From: Lunularia cruciata | Lineage: Eukaryota; Streptophyta; Marchantiopsida; Lunulariales; Lunulariaceae | NCBI GenBank assembly: GCA_948567375.1 | Contig: OX419757.1 | Span: 496,001-560,000 of the forward strand | Length of the DNA stretch: 64,000 bases | Direction of reading: 5' to 3' | Part shown: piece after piece, positions 21,402-34,070 of the stretch | Layout of the letters: each line of letters begins with the position of its first letter | Numbering within the stretch: position 1 is the stretch's first letter | Notes under the pieces: generated by a model | Database searches by the model: none | What the model saw: the letters and a program-made list of their open reading frames with translations, nothing else | What the model was told of the DNA's origin: nothing | Made by a program: the position numbers and the translations under genes

Positions 21402-22978
21402 CTTGAGATTGCACAAAATTTTACCTTCCAAAGTTCTCATGTTGGAAGGATGTGATAGTGTTATTTGAGAGGTCATGTGTGTAATTATGTGCCATTCCAC
21501 CTCCCAAATATGGATGGAAAATTAGTTCCAAGCTTGGTAGTTATATGTGCAAGCTTGTGGTGTATGTTATGTAGCTCTATTGGTGGATTTGCTACTATAT
21601 TGGTGTGTGATAACTATTTGAGAGGATGGCATATGGCATGTTTGACTCCTCTTCTTGCGGTGGTTCTTCAAGGGCATTAGTTATGTCCTCAATGTACTTA
21701 ACACCTTAGCTAATTTACTCCTTATATGGTAATGATTGTAAAAAAACAACTAATGATGGAGCTCAATAGCACCCGGCTTCTTGATCTTTGTCCACCATAA
21801 GGCATATCACATTCTTTGAGTAGATGGGTAGCTAAAGCTAAAGGGACCAAACTGACAACTAGGAGATGATTGTGGTACTGTAGATTTTATATGTGACTTC
21901 TTATATGAGTTGTGCTTTTATAGTTTATGATGTTGATAGCAAATGTTGTGTAGTGATATATATACAAATGACAACCATTCTGATATTTGTAACACCAAAA
22001 TTAGTTTGCTAGGACATTGAAGTTAGTATCTTGGTAACCAAAGTTTTTGTCAATAGTTACTCAAGAGTTCCTTGATGGTGGCCATTTATCTTCTTGATCA
22101 CGCCATTCAAGTTATGGTTTATACCATTTTCATTATCAATACCGTCAAGTGTGCCATTGAGTGTGCCATCAGGGTGAGACCCCTTGGCTGCTCCAAGGGG
22201 TATAGTTTGAAGTGCAACTCCAAAAATCTCACTTTTATGTTGAGCCTTCAAGCTCTTGGTTATGGTAAACTAAAGTTGGCAAGTGAACTTGGATTCTCTA
22301 AGCTAGAGTGAGTATGGCTTGATAAAAGTAATCAATGCATGTTGGCAAAGTGTGTTGAGTTGGATCTTTGACATCTAATCATTTGATTATTGTGGCACTT
22401 TAGATTTTGTGTATGATTTCTTACATGAGTTGTGTCTCTATAGTATATGATGTTTATAGAAATGTATGTTATGTAGCAATGTATATACACACAATATTGG
22501 AGTCTCCATAGGTTGAAGAGATGAGAATAACTCTCCTTGGAAGCAAATGCAAGAAGTAGCTCCAAAATCTAGAACCATCTTTGAACTATTTGAGAATCTT
22601 TGAGATTCTACAATCAATCCCCAATCAAACTCTTCAATTTATTATCCTTCCTTGTTACTTTGAATTTCATTGTAGTCCTTTACATTATATATTGAGCTTG
22701 TAATTTTGTGTCCCTTTGTTAGATGTGGATCTCCTTCTTGCCTTCTTCATCTCTTGTTTTCTCCTCTCTCCTTGCTTAGGACATACAAGTGTAATATGAT
22801 CTCAAGAATGGCAGAAAAAGCAAGTTTTGTTGTTGAAGTCAACTCCCTTCCCCAGTATGTTCAATCTTCTACCTAGTCCTTTCCTTGATTGTGAAGCAAC
22901 ACTAAATAGAGCAACATTCAACAACTCATTTGCATCTTGATTCCTTTCTTTGATCTATTTTATCTCCGTTGAACTTGG
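21402..22978. other. decayed internal copia DNA
   Basis: No intact ORF. The stretches at 21860-21990 and 22378-22500 are similar to each other (GATTTTGTGTATGATTTCTTACATGAGTTGTG and its variant, given here only as location), showing a roughly 520-bp-spaced duplication. This is where protease, integrase and RT should be, but they are not recognisable. Confidence 0.45.
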
Positions 22979-23505
22979 TTAGCTGGTTTGCCACATAATC
23001 CTATGTGATACACCTCAATAGGCAAAACTTTCAAAGCTACTTGAATATAGTCATAGCTTGGAGGAAGAGTATATAAGAGATGATTAATCTCCTATTTTTC
23101 TTTGAACTTTAACTCATCATCTTGAAACTTCTTGAATCTTTTTTGGATCTTGATAGGTGCTTGATGAATTCATCATCCTCTTGCATCTTCATGGTGAACA
23201 ACTCTACCCAATTCCAATTAGACCTCTCCAATCTCTCAACAATAAATAAAATTTTGAGTTTCTCCCAAATTTCACAACTCAAAGACTAATTATGTACTAT
23301 GTTTTTGATTAGCTCTTGAAAAGCACATAGGAGAAATCTCTTAGTTATATAGTGCTTCAATCTCTCCACTTTGTTAAACTCTATGTCACCAATATCTTGA
23401 ATCTCTAATAACAAGTCCAAATAATCATAACTATCTAGAATAGATTTCACATTCAAGACCATGATATATAATCACGCTCACATAATTTCTCTAGCTTGTT
23501 GTGTT
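22979..23505 (-). pseudogene. copia gag remnant
   Basis: Minus-strand translation gives a gag-like series: KFDWKTQQAREIM, VKSILDSYDYLDLL, CEIWEKLKILFIVERL, NWVELFTMKMQEDDEFIKH and LLYTLPPSYDYIQVAL. This follows the copia gag (UBN2) layout of a KFDG..W start, an EIWxKL core, an E-F..L segment and an LPxSY segment. Several stop codons and one frame change disrupt it. The CCHC knuckle is not found. Confidence 0.7.
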
Positions 23506-23542
23506 TTCCAATCAAACTTAGTGCTAACTAGGGACCATAATC

Positions 23543-24248
23543 TCAGAAGAATTCTTGTTATCTTTGATTGAAGTAGAAGGTCTATCCTCAATCATTTTGA
23601 CTTTTAATGTATCACACATCCTAACACTCAACTTTCCTAGTCTCACTAGAGTAGACACTCTTGATTGCACATTCCAATACTCACTTCACTCTTTCTCAAA
23701 GCCTTCAAAGATAGTACATGACTTCTAATGTATCATACATCATGACATTCGACTTTACTAGTCTCACTAAAGTAGACACTCTTGATTTCACACCACAATA
23801 CTCACTTCACTCTTTCTCAAAGCCTTCAAAGATAGTACGTGACTTTTAATGTATCATACATCCTAGCATTCAACTTTACTAGTCTCACTAGAGTAGACAC
23901 TCTTGATTGCACACCACATTACTCACCTCACTCTTTCTCAAAGCCTTGAAAGATAGTACACAACAGTTCACTCACTAAACATGAAAGACATACCAAATTA
24001 AGCAGCATAAAACACACCTGAATAAGTACAAGGTGTTGGGAATGATCCTTGTCTGAAAACTGATCATTCAAGCTCAAAAAGCATAATATGTACACAAAAG
24101 TTAAAACTAAAGGTGTTTTTTAAACCCTAAGTGTGAGTTGCATTTCACTTTGCTCTAATGAGATTTCTTAACCTAGAGACATCTAAGCAAGAGCTTTCAA
24201 AACTAGGGATTGTTCTAAACTAGATATTAATTAAATCTAAATCTAACA
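23543..24248 (-). repeat. 5' LTR of the copia relic, with a 121-bp triplication
   Basis: The LTR begins (minus strand) TGTTAGATTTAG at 24248. Three tandem units of 121 bp start at 23599, 23720 and 23841, each beginning GACTTYTAATGTATCA. The 3' LTR of the same element has only one such unit. A primer-site-like TGGTCCCTAGTTAGCAC follows on the minus strand near 23536. Confidence 0.65.
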
Positions 24249-25267
24249 TTGAGGATCCTACTTCTCTACGTTGAGCTCAGGCATTGAAGTACAAGGTAAG
24301 AAATGGAGATTAATCTGTGCACTTCATTAAGGATGCACAAAATCTCCTTATGATGACAGTCATCTAGAGATCCTCAATTCAATAATCATCATCATGTTTT
24401 AATTAGCGACTTGTTGACTTTGATTAAAGACTTGCTGTGGAATATTGCATGAGGGAAAAATTGACATTCACACTAATTTACATGTGAACTTCAGCATCAA
24501 TATCAGCATTAAGAAAACACGCATTAAATCAGTACATATTTATTTTATTTCTCTTACTGCTCTGGGTCAATCCAGCTTAAAACTTGGAGAAATGTTTTCG
24601 AAGCAGTTTTAATTTCAAAGTTAACCATGTATTTCCTGAAATGAGTTTACTTTCAATTTATACCGATAAAGAAAGCAAACGTATCCCACATCCAATGTAT
24701 TCCCTGTCACATGGTGGATGCTTGACTCAAGCGCTTACAGAGATGCAGAAATATACACTACCCGATCCTCTTTTCTTTTACACTCTGGCTTGTGCTTTGC
24801 ACATAAACACCACTGACTTGGACGTGATCATCCCATTACCATTCTCTGTGATTAACGGCAAGATAGAGCTTAATTCTTGTTAGATTGGTCATCGTCTTGT
24901 ATGGTATTCATCACTGGTGTGCATGTGATGATGCCCCATCATATGTCTGCCACTCCTGCGTGGGGATCCCGCCTTCGATGAACGGCTTTACAGTTAAAAG
25001 TTAAAACACTCAACTTAGTACATGTACATTGTAGTTTTCGTGTACTGTGGTCAAGATGGAGTCTTTGGTAAGCGGAAACGAGGACTGTAGAGGGGCCGCA
25101 GTTCTGTCCACTTGGCCAACACATGGTTACTGAACCAAAGGTCCTCTACCTCTCTATCTGGATGTTCTTATATTTTATCCTTTTTTGTATTAATTAAAAA
25201 TTTTTATTTTCGAGGAAAGAACATCCGCGTGTTCTTTACTCTACCGCCTTGCGGATTGGCCTGCAGT
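24249..25267. other. spacer and probable promoter of the two-exon gene
   Basis: A 99-codon frame at 24584-24883 has no family resemblance and is probably chance or a relic. The run AATTAAAAATTTTTATTTTC near 25190 is AT-rich. No transcription start is evident. Confidence 0.35.
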
Positions 25268-27285
25268 ATGGCACTCGACGTTGGCGGAGCTCAGCAGAAA
25301 TGCAACAACATCATTTGGCGTTCAGGATCGACAGCAAATACAGTTCATTCGTTTCCTTCGTATAAGATCGTCTCGCTGGTATTCCCATCGAGGAATATCT
25401 GCACAACAGTGAGCAATTTTGGCGTTATTTTGAGTCAGAGAAATTGCGGAGAGGTTTCTGCTTTCAGTGGCAGAGGAGATGGAGACGCTCGGTCTAGAGC
25501 AGTGGAACGGGATGCGTGCTGTGGTGTTAGAAATATTGCTTCCTTCTTTTCGAAACCGGATGGATGCAGTGGAGATAGAAGTTTGTCCCCAACAGTTTTA
25601 GTGCAGGGAAAATTCAAATCTGTGCAAGAAAGGCAGATTTCGATAACTCTGTGTTCGGATTTTGATGTGCCTCTCTTAGGGCTTGGATCTAAAGGAAGGA
25701 ATGTCAACGGAGCTGAATTTATGGCTTCGACTAGTGGAAGTTTGGACACAGGAAGTAGAGATATTGAATTCATGAATGACAGGATAGATTCAGGCGATCA
25801 ATGTTTTTATTTAGGAATTGGCGAGTTCAAACAGGTTCAAACAGCTTTAAGAGGGATTTTGAATTCTAATTCTGGGTTTGCCGAGGATACCTGCGAGAAC
25901 CGTAGTGAGTGGGCATCTGCAAATAGTGTTGCCGGGCAACCTGTGCAGGTATAATTCTACATAAACACTCATTTTGGAGAGCTTAGAGTGAATACGACAT
26001 ATGCTTGCGGCTGCACCATTTGCACATACTGCGGACTAGCTTTCTGGGAGGCATGTAAGTCTGGTGGTTTGTAGTCCGGAGAAATTGGATATTTTAATTC
26101 TAAAATCGAAGTTCTTGTGTCAAACCATTGAAGTTTTTGTGTTCAAGCCATTTCAAATCATCGTGTTTCAAACCATTGGAGACGATTGATGGACGTGAAT
26201 TTCAGCTTGGAGATTGAATAACTTCCTGAGCTACTTATGATAGCTTCTTCCGAGGCGCATAGTTGGTCACAGATTCTGGCTTCCTCACTCTCTTGGGTTA
26301 CCTTAGAGACTAGGCAAGTCAGAAGACCTACGAAAACCTTTTGTAATTGAGAACAGTAATATGCTGATTGAGCTGATTTAAAGGAGAACAAGTATCCGAG
26401 AAGTTTCGTGACGACTTCGTGCTCTCAGTTACTAGCAGTTTAAGATGACTACGCTTACTGTCATGTGCTACGTTTTTTCGTTGGTACTTTGGTTCTAGGG
26501 ATAGGTCAGGACATATTAGAAATACGACATTCCAAAGGTTTAGGATTTTTAGCTGCCCCCACTTGGTCAATGGCACTGGATATAAGCCATCTATCAGATC
26601 GACTTGGCTCATATCGGCTCTAGGTTTCAGGATTCAAGTTACCACAACTTTGAGTTGATTGATTTCGTACATGACCGGCAGGGTTGCATGAAACCACAGT
26701 AGATTGGATACCATAAAGTAGGAGCTTAGTTCTCAACGTTGATCACATCATGGGAAGATATATTGGAGACGGGAGGATAGGGTTCGGGTTTTCAAACTTA
26801 TGTTCTAGGGGTTACAATCTTACCACGAAGTTGCTGATTATATGCAACTCCTGATGTGTATACTATCCATTTCTCACTGCTCTCATCTTCCAATATCCAT
26901 TTCTCACTACTCATTTTCCCTCTTTATGCAGTTGGAGCCGGAGAATAAACTGCAGTCCGCAAACAGTCCTCAGGAGAGATGGCTTAAACGATGTATTCAT
27001 CACTTACTCGCTGTTATGGTGAATCTCAAAGTCATGAAACACACGAGTCGTTGGGAGGAAAGCATGTATTCCTATTGTTCGAAACAGTTGGAACTCGAAG
27101 AAATCCACAGAATGATTAGTCTGAGAAACCTTCGAACCAGTAGCTTTTATCGTTGTGCTTCACGACCTCGGTCCATGCACATATGGACCGGCTACTGGGT
27201 TGGTCCCGAAGATGAAGATGGTTGGGGAAATGTTGAGGCATTTGTACAGACGGTTGGTCAACCAGTCGGGTTATCTTCGTGCTGA
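25268..27285 (+). CDS. uncharacterised two-exon protein, 344 residues
   Basis: Exon 1 is 25268-25948 (donor GTATAA) and exon 2 is 26932-27285 (acceptor TTTATGCAG). The join is phase 0 and gives 344 residues. The frame is open to an earlier ATG at 25112, but the stretch before 25268 reads as hydrophobic, low-quality sequence, so MALDVGGAQQK is preferred as the start. The N-terminal part is Ser/Gly/Cys-rich and probably disordered. Exon 2 is better ordered, with SPQERWLKRCIHHLLAVMVN and a C-terminal motif WTGYWVGPEDEDGWGNVEAF. I do not recognise the family. The regular exon structure and balanced composition suggest a real gene. Confidence 0.55.
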
Positions 27286-30200
27286 ATCATCCAAATGAAG
27301 ACTTACATCAAAAAGTGATTTTATTCATATTTCTGTCCCTGTGCTTGTGAGAATGTAATGTGCACATGCCCGCGACTTGATTTAAAGTCTTGGTTTGCAT
27401 TAATTCACCGACTTATGTTTCGTCTCTCACCTGCTTCTGGTTCTCCGTACATAACAATGAAAGGGAACAGAGATCTGGCTTTCCTTTTAGAATTGAGGTT
27501 ATTCTTATGGGGTGAGGTCTGATCCATGAGCACTATATCCTCGGGCCACCCTGCAGCTGCAAATATTAGAACAGCTTGTTACATGTTAGCACGGGGAGTT
27601 CGTACCACCTTGCTGTGGAAATTGTGGAAAGGCAGAAGAGAAGTCACATCCTCCACAGGCCTCGTTCGGGAGTTGGGCATTAGGGTTGGCCTGCATGCCA
27701 CATTAGTTACAACAAGGGTCCATGGGATCACCCTTTTAAACATAAATTACCACACGCAATCCTTCGAAAGAAATTATGTATGTAGTGATATGACGATTCA
27801 ACTTCAGCTGGATTTGAAGTGAGCATGAAATCTAGTAACAACCTGCAATTGTTAGGACGAGGAATGCAACTCTTAAGAATGCCTTCCACGAGAATATGGA
27901 TCATATTCTAATGATGTAAAAAGCTACCAATCTTGGGGAACTTCTGTAATTCTTCGTTGTACGAAATGTATATTGTTAGATGAGATACACCTAAATTTAT
28001 ATGTAGTCTAGGCACAGGTTCCACTTAGTATTCAAAATGCTTGTTATGAGGAATGGACAAAATACGAGAGATATTTATCATGTCTATTGTACTACATTGC
28101 GGTTATATTTTAGTCGTGATCGAGTAGACAGGGGCTGATATAAATTTCCATGTATATTACGATCTTTTAGGATAGTTGAAGGTCTCTAAATGTGGGCTAT
28201 TTTTTGTTCTTTCAGCGTTGGAGTTGTAAAGAGCGCGATGGACGATGAGAAATATAATAATTTAGTAAATTCTAAATTTAGACGTCAATATGTCTTTCTA
28301 TTTCATGTTATAGGGTATTATTCAAGTCACAATACTCTATTCCTATTTTCATTTGTTAAATAATATAAAGGTATAAGTTTATAAAGAATCCGCTTCAAAT
28401 GAGAACAATCACGTTAAATAGTGATTCTTTTAATACTTAAATATCATACTAAATAAAATGATCGTTCAAGATGATGCTTATTTGGATATTCTAGGTAGAT
28501 CCTATAATCGATAGATAATAAACATTAAATATTGTGAGCACAGACTCGTCCCCGATTTCAGCTCTTAGATTCCCACGGCCAAACTTGATCGACCTTTACA
28601 TTTCATTCTTTTTCGTTATATCCTTTTCAGAACATTGTAACCATGTAACCATGCTGTTGACAAATGGGAAATGGCAGTAATACAATATTGACATAGTGGA
28701 GCAAGATAATATTCTGAGTGAAATTCAATTGCTTGTGATTTGGACTAAAACGACCTCGGAGTTCATCCAAGAAACAAAAAGAAAGGCGAAAGAGTCAAGA
28801 TGCCATGGTAGATATTGACAGCTCGAGGAAGTAAACGACAAAGGAAATGAAGCGAAGCATACATGGTGGGGGGGGGTTAGGTGGTGGAAAGCACGAGAAG
28901 ACGATGAAAGAAACAAGCAAAAGAAAAACTAGATCTTTGAGGATCGAAGGGACATTCGTAAGATTGATTGATGAAGACCGTTACATCTTGATTTGCTTTC
29001 CGTCTAAAATGATACATGTGAACACTCAGTGTTTACTGCACATGCTCTTATCACGAGATAAAACATTTAGCCATGTCTGTTTGTCTGTAATCAGCCCTCC
29101 GAATCAGCATATTGTTACAGTCTATGGAGTACATACTATTGCACCTGCATCGGCGCACTTACTTTCCTTCTTCAACTTCCTTCACAAAACATGTACGCAG
29201 TCAAGCCCTGTGCATATGTTTACCATTTCGTTATCCCGTTTGCTTGCTTGACTTGGCTTGACTTGACTTGATCATACCGATTATACATGAGGTGGACTTG
29301 ATTCGAGTACATCTCGTCGCCCGCGGATTGGGCTGTGTTCTCACTGCACCAAGATTCACACTGGATATGATCTCGATCTGCGAGATTCGTTTATTGTCAT
29401 CGGTTGAATCATTTGGGTATTATTAAGCTGGGAAAGATCTACAGTTACATAGCCTGTTCTTTATTGGCATGTTCTGGCTTATACCCATTGCGCTGTTTCA
29501 CTGTCTAATCGCGGACGCGAGAAGTATTCCACCACGTTCGGTGGTGGTCCAAATCTGCTTGTGGACTTTCGTAAGATCTGTGTGCAAAATCAATCACAGG
29601 AAATGCCAGAGAGTAGCAATCTCCATATGTGCATATGTCTTCAAGATAAAGAGAGAGAGGAAATCCAAGCCACAGAGAGAGAGGGTATATGGTCGTTTTC
29701 CTCATCAGAACATGATGTCGCTCGTTGTCTGATTTGAACAGACTAAATGAGGTTTAAATATGCGCCTCTTCTCCGGTAACGTAACTGCCGGTTTTGTTCA
29801 CTCTAAACACGGCTATCATGGTTAGTGGCTATGAGTGAACTTATGCAGAGTGAATAATTGTAAGGAGGACCTGCTTTGCTAATATTGTGATGCCTCTTTG
29901 ATCTAAATTACTTCTCATATGAGGTCAAAAGAACCATAGAACCCCAGAAAACAGATGTGGTGTAGTGCTTCCAAAACCCATATAAGAATTTCCTCAGCTT
30001 TTACAATAACTACGTTCTTGTTTGAGGTCAAGGCTACTGCTACAACTCTCTTCATGATACTTTTTGACTTCCTGGTCCAAAAGATTTAAGTAATACGGTG
30101 AGAAGGAGGGATCATGAGTGTATGCAGCAACTCTCTTCTTGTAATGGGCTATTACAGAAATGACAGTCAACTTCATTTTACGAGAGTTAGTTATCCCTGC

Positions 30201-30515
30201 AAAATAATATCGAGGCGACTTGCGAATGTTCTGACATTTGGCATGGTCCGGAAGCAAGAACCATCTGCTATAAGAACAGACCGACCGGGTTGCTCTTTCC
30301 GCGGATGTGCCTGCTTGGAACGCTTTACGGGTAGGGCCCAGCGATAGGCAGTCCAACGATAGGCAGTCCAAAGGACTTTTGCCCGTACTTAAGCAGACAC
30401 CCACGAGTCATACTCAACCAAACGAAGCAGAGAACATAGGGAAGAGGAGCCTTAGAGTCTCTCCCTCTACTGACAGATCTGCGGAAATCGGCCTCGGAAA
30501 CATTCGATTGTCAAG
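27286..30515. other. gene-poor stretch
   Basis: Open frames at 27526-27822, 28847-29251, 29469-29732 and 30307-30675 have no recognised family and no supporting splice structure. The interval at 28240-28530 is strongly AT-rich. Local oddities are an 11-G run near 28867 and short repeats of TTGACTTGGC/TTGACTTGAC type near 29247-29270. The final part should contain the FQR1 promoter. Confidence 0.4.
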
Positions 30516-32534
30516 ATGGTGGCAACAAAGGTGTACATTGTGTATGTACACGGTTCCTCAATCTCGATTTCAGTCACTTGAATTCCAGACAATAAGATGT
30601 TTCGTACGTCTCTCAGATAAGGTGCTAGGTCTGATGCTTATGCTGCTGCTGGTGTCGCTGATGCATGTGGGTTGACAATGGCGGAATTACAAGTTCTTGC
30701 AATGTTTTGAAGTCTCACGTTGCATCTGGAGTTAGATGTGGAGAATTTGTTTCCGTGTTGAAAGATGCTGTAGAACAGCATTACAATCTGGGTTCGTGCA
30801 GATTTTGTAGTTTTCAATCCTGTAAGTTCTCGAGTTTTGCCTGCTGCACGGGCAGTATGATTAAGTAGCTGATTGTAATTGAGCAGGTACTACTCCATGT
30901 ATGGGCATGTCGAGAAGCTCGCCGAGGAGATAGCGAAGGGGGCCAATTCCGTGGAGGGAGTGGAAGCGACTCTGTATCAGGTTTGTATCGTGCCACTTCC
31001 GTTCTCGTGGCTCAGTCTCTGGGGATGAATTTGAAAAGATTGATGAAGGTAACTCTAAGGAACTGATAGATATAGACTCGTTGTGGATAAAGATATATGT
31101 TTGGGGAAGCATAAGCCTAAACGGGAGTAGTAATGTGCAGGTGCCAGAGACCCTGAACGAGGAGGTTCTAGGCAAGATGGGCGCACCACCCAAGTCCGAG
31201 GTTCCCCATATCCAGCCTGCTGCTTTGGCTGACGCCGATGGCCTGATCTTTGGATTTCCCACCCGGTATGGTATGATGGCAGCGCAGTTCAAGGCCTTCC
31301 TCGATGCCACTGGTGGGTTGTGGCGCACCCAGGCTCTGGCCGGCAAGCCAGCAGGGATTTTCTATTCGACGGGATCACAGGGCGGCGGTCAAGAGACCAC
31401 TGCGTACGTAGTTGACCTCTTTTGCTCTGTTCGAATTGGAACGTTTTGAGTGATGTTCAGGTTTCATCCATTGCATCCTCTAGTTTGCGCATGCTAGTGG
31501 TTCTTGGTCTGATTGGCCGCTGAGGATGGCATTGTTAATAACTGGCAAGAGGGCCACCATCTCTGCAGAAGTCTGACTTGATGTTTTGAAGGCTCAAAAT
31601 CCCTAGTTTGACCAGGTCCTCATTCAGTTTTGTCCTCTAGTATTAATCTTAAGTTTCTTATCAATCGCACTAGTGTTGGAGATCAAAAGTTGTTGATCAG
31701 TTCTATTTGTTGTAAGTTGCTCAGTGGAACTGTTCAAAAGTCTAGTAAATAAGACAGTTGTTGTTAGTGCATTCCTTTTCGGTTTTCTCCTCTATTATCA
31801 ATCTTTAGTTTCTTATCAATCCGCACTAGTGTTGGAACGCATAGATTTGCAGCATTTTAAAGGACAGGAAGTCTTCCTCCGATCTTAATTTTCGCTCATC
31901 GGTAAAAGTCCTCGACCGAAGTTGTTGATCAGTTCTATTTGTTGTAAGTTGCTCAGTGGAACTGTTCAAAAGTCTAGTAAATAAGACATTTGTTGTTAGT
32001 GCATTCCTTTTCGAACATATAAGCCTTCAAGAGTGTCCAGTCACTGGAAATGTGAGGATTATACCGAGTTGAGGAAGTTGGATGCGGTTGTTCACAGGTT
32101 TGGGTTGCTTTTTATATATCATGGCTCCATTTACAGTCATGAAGGCCAGGGTAGTAGCTCGTCCTTCTTTTCGTGTGTGTGTCCGACATTGTCAGAAAAC
32201 CATTGGCAACTCTTCGAGTTTGTGAGAAGTAGTTTGTGTTTCCAGTTTGTTTTGAAATATTTCTAACACGACAGTGTATCGTGCATTTTGGTTTCACAGG
32301 TTGACCGCTATCACTCAGTTGACTCATCATGGTATGATCTTTGTCCCAATCGGATACACATTTGGTGCTGGTATGTTCGAGCTGGATACAGTGAAGGGTG
32401 GGTCACCATATGGAGCTGGAACATTTGCAGGAGATGGTACCCGACAACCGTCAAAGCTTGAGCTGGAACAAGCCTTCCATCAGGGAAAGTACATTGCTGG
32501 CATCACCAAGAAGCTGAAGTCAGGAAGCATGTAA
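30516..32534 (+). CDS. FQR1: NAD(P)H:quinone oxidoreductase, WrbA/FQR1 type
   Basis: Four exons: 30516-30541, 30887-30980, 31141-31403 and 32300-32534. All have GT..AG borders and total 618 nt, or 205 residues, the normal length for this flavoprotein. The first exon has only 26 nt (MVATKVYI plus a split Val codon). Family signatures are [15 protein letters not shown], the FMN-site loops [19 protein letters not shown] and [13 protein letters not shown], then [19 protein letters not shown] and [17 protein letters not shown]. WrbA/FQR1 enzymes reduce quinones by two electrons using FMN, avoiding semiquinone radicals; plant FQR1 is auxin-induced and found at the plasma membrane or in the cytosol. 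The third intron is long and carries a duplicated segment. Confidence 0.95.
31630..32017 (+). repeat. tandem duplication within intron 3 of FQR1
   Basis: Two units can be aligned. Each has CCTCTA(G/T)TAT.AATCTT.AG followed by TTTCTTATCAATC and GCACTAGTGTTGGA, and then a 95-bp block starting AGTTGTTGATCAGTTC (31690-31785 and 31920-32015) that is nearly identical in the two units. The second unit carries about 70 bases of extra sequence between the two blocks. Confidence 0.8.
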
Positions 32535-33290
32535 ATAATTTCTGCCCTAGTTTTTCACTGGATATCATTACAGAATAAAAGGGTGATTCACGCTACTGGC
32601 CTTTAAACCTGCCGCGCACAAGGGACGCTTTATTTCCATGATAACATTCACCCTGACCATTCTTCCTAGTCAGCCCAGAAGTCCTGGCATGTGATTTACT
32701 TGACCACCATTACTACTTGATTCAGCTGGTAGTCCCTTGTTTATAACATACGTAAGCAGCGTGTTCCCGGCCAGAGTTTGTGAGTTGGTGTAATTTTCTG
32801 GCTACAGTGCTGCAAGGCCGATCAAAGGACAGATTTGTCAAGTGTGGATTGCTGTTAATCCTTTCACTGAGTATGTGAAGATAAAGCTCGTTTCAAACAG
32901 GAAGTGACAGAGTCCTTGTTGCTTCAATTCGGCACTGGTTCTGCATCCTCCTATAGAAGGCTATGTATGTGGGGACCTGAGATTAAAGGAGGCATTTGTG
33001 TCTTGATTACATGGGGTTTATGCAGTTCACTGTAGCGAGAATTTTGAAGCTAATTGCCCGGTTCAAATCCTTGTAAAGTGCAGTCACCCGTTGATTCAAA
33101 AGTATGTTTCCAAGAGACGCCAGATAAATTACTACGTGACACTTGTGTTCTCGTTCACAGCAAGAATTGGTCCGTTCTAAGTCAACCATTCAATCCAAAC
33201 GAAATTCTGGTCTTCTGAGAACTCAAACGCTTGTTGCTCTAGTAGGGACAAGACATTAATCATACACATACCACAATTCTGACTAGTGGA
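32535..33290. other. FQR1 3' region and spacer
   Basis: An AATAAA-like ATTACAGAATAAAAGG sits about 40 bases after the stop codon and may be the polyadenylation signal. No other gene, repeat or RNA gene is recognised. Confidence 0.4.
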
Positions 33291-33543
33291 TTAGACGGAA
33301 ACGCACATTCCCATCACTTTCTGCGTGGGGTTTCTCTTTTGGCTCCTAAACGTTTCAGGTGTGGGGGAAGCAGTTGTGGCCCGAGCGTGGCGACGGCTCA
33401 AGGGCGACGCACCACCACCAGCTGATTTGAGGTTGGTGATGAAGTCCTCGACGTGCTCTTCCTCAAAAGCTTGGCGGAAAGACTAGAAGTTCTTATTGGC
33501 GGCCTTGCAGAAAGTGGCGATCTTTTCGGTGGTGACAAGAATG
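33291..33543 (-). pseudogene. exon-like fragment with an in-frame stop
   Basis: On the minus strand a good 3' splice site (TTTGATTGCAG) precedes a frame that reads VTTEKIATFCKAANKNF, then TAG at 33483-33485, then SFRQAFEEEHVEDFITNL and SAGGGASPLSRRHARAT, ending at TAA at 33291-33293. Codons in the first half end mostly in G or C (ACC, AAG, GCC, GTC, GAC), unlike the AT-rich neighbourhood. The coding character suggests a broken gene or retrocopy. The family is not recognised. Confidence 0.4.
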
Positions 33544-34070
33544 CTGCAATCAAACGAGGGGAAAATACAACAGATCACGGCGAACTCGCTAGCAAACATT
33601 TTCACTTATTGGTTTCGGGCCTAGCTAAGGAGACGCAAATCGCAGAACGCCAAAGCACTGAAAAGTAACTCTATGCCCGAAGCAAGTTCAGGGTGGAACG
33701 ACTTTGCAGGCCTCTCGACTAATTTTGCCCGCCAACCTTCTTAGAATTTCTATTGATTATCAGGACATTGATGAGTATGTAGCAGAATCTAGATCGGAAT
33801 TGTACGACTTTGTATCCTGAACACCGAGTGTATTTGAGTCGGAGAGAACGTCTATACAAAAGCCAGAAGCATGTCAAACATGGCCGTTGCATAGCCGTAT
33901 ATCACGCTATCTACTTGTGAGCACATGTCGGCCAGCTGCTCGATGGGTTCTTCCATCCGCTTCAACGCTTGCGTCTACTTTTACTCTATAATCTTTCTCT
34001 ATAAACTTTCTATAAATTTACTTATAACTTTCTTACTTTTAATAAACTTTCCTCTGTAAACTTACCGATA
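33544..34070. other. spacer before the second non-LTR element
   Basis: A 71-codon frame at 33453-33668 overlaps the fragment above on the other strand and is not supported. The stretch at 33980-34065 is a pyrimidine-rich series of CTATAAACTTTC-like short repeats. Confidence 0.35.

Larger units (their letters stand above)
19068..24248 (-). mobile_element. decayed Ty1/copia LTR retrotransposon with a nested solo LTR
   Basis: On the minus strand the 5' LTR is at about 23543-24248 and the 3' LTR at about 19068-19645. Both begin TGTTAGATTTAG and share a chain of similar blocks. Between them are a gag remnant (22980-23505) and an RNase H remnant (19653-19990); protease, integrase and most of the RT are missing. 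A purine-rich PPT (CATTAAGTGGGAG) sits next to the 3' LTR. The LTRs have diverged by many substitutions and length changes, so the insertion is old. No target duplication could be recognised. Confidence 0.75.

Noticed and set aside
19068-24248. Target duplication of the copia relic
   Set aside because: The bases next to the two LTR ends do not match, and the left boundary is uncertain.
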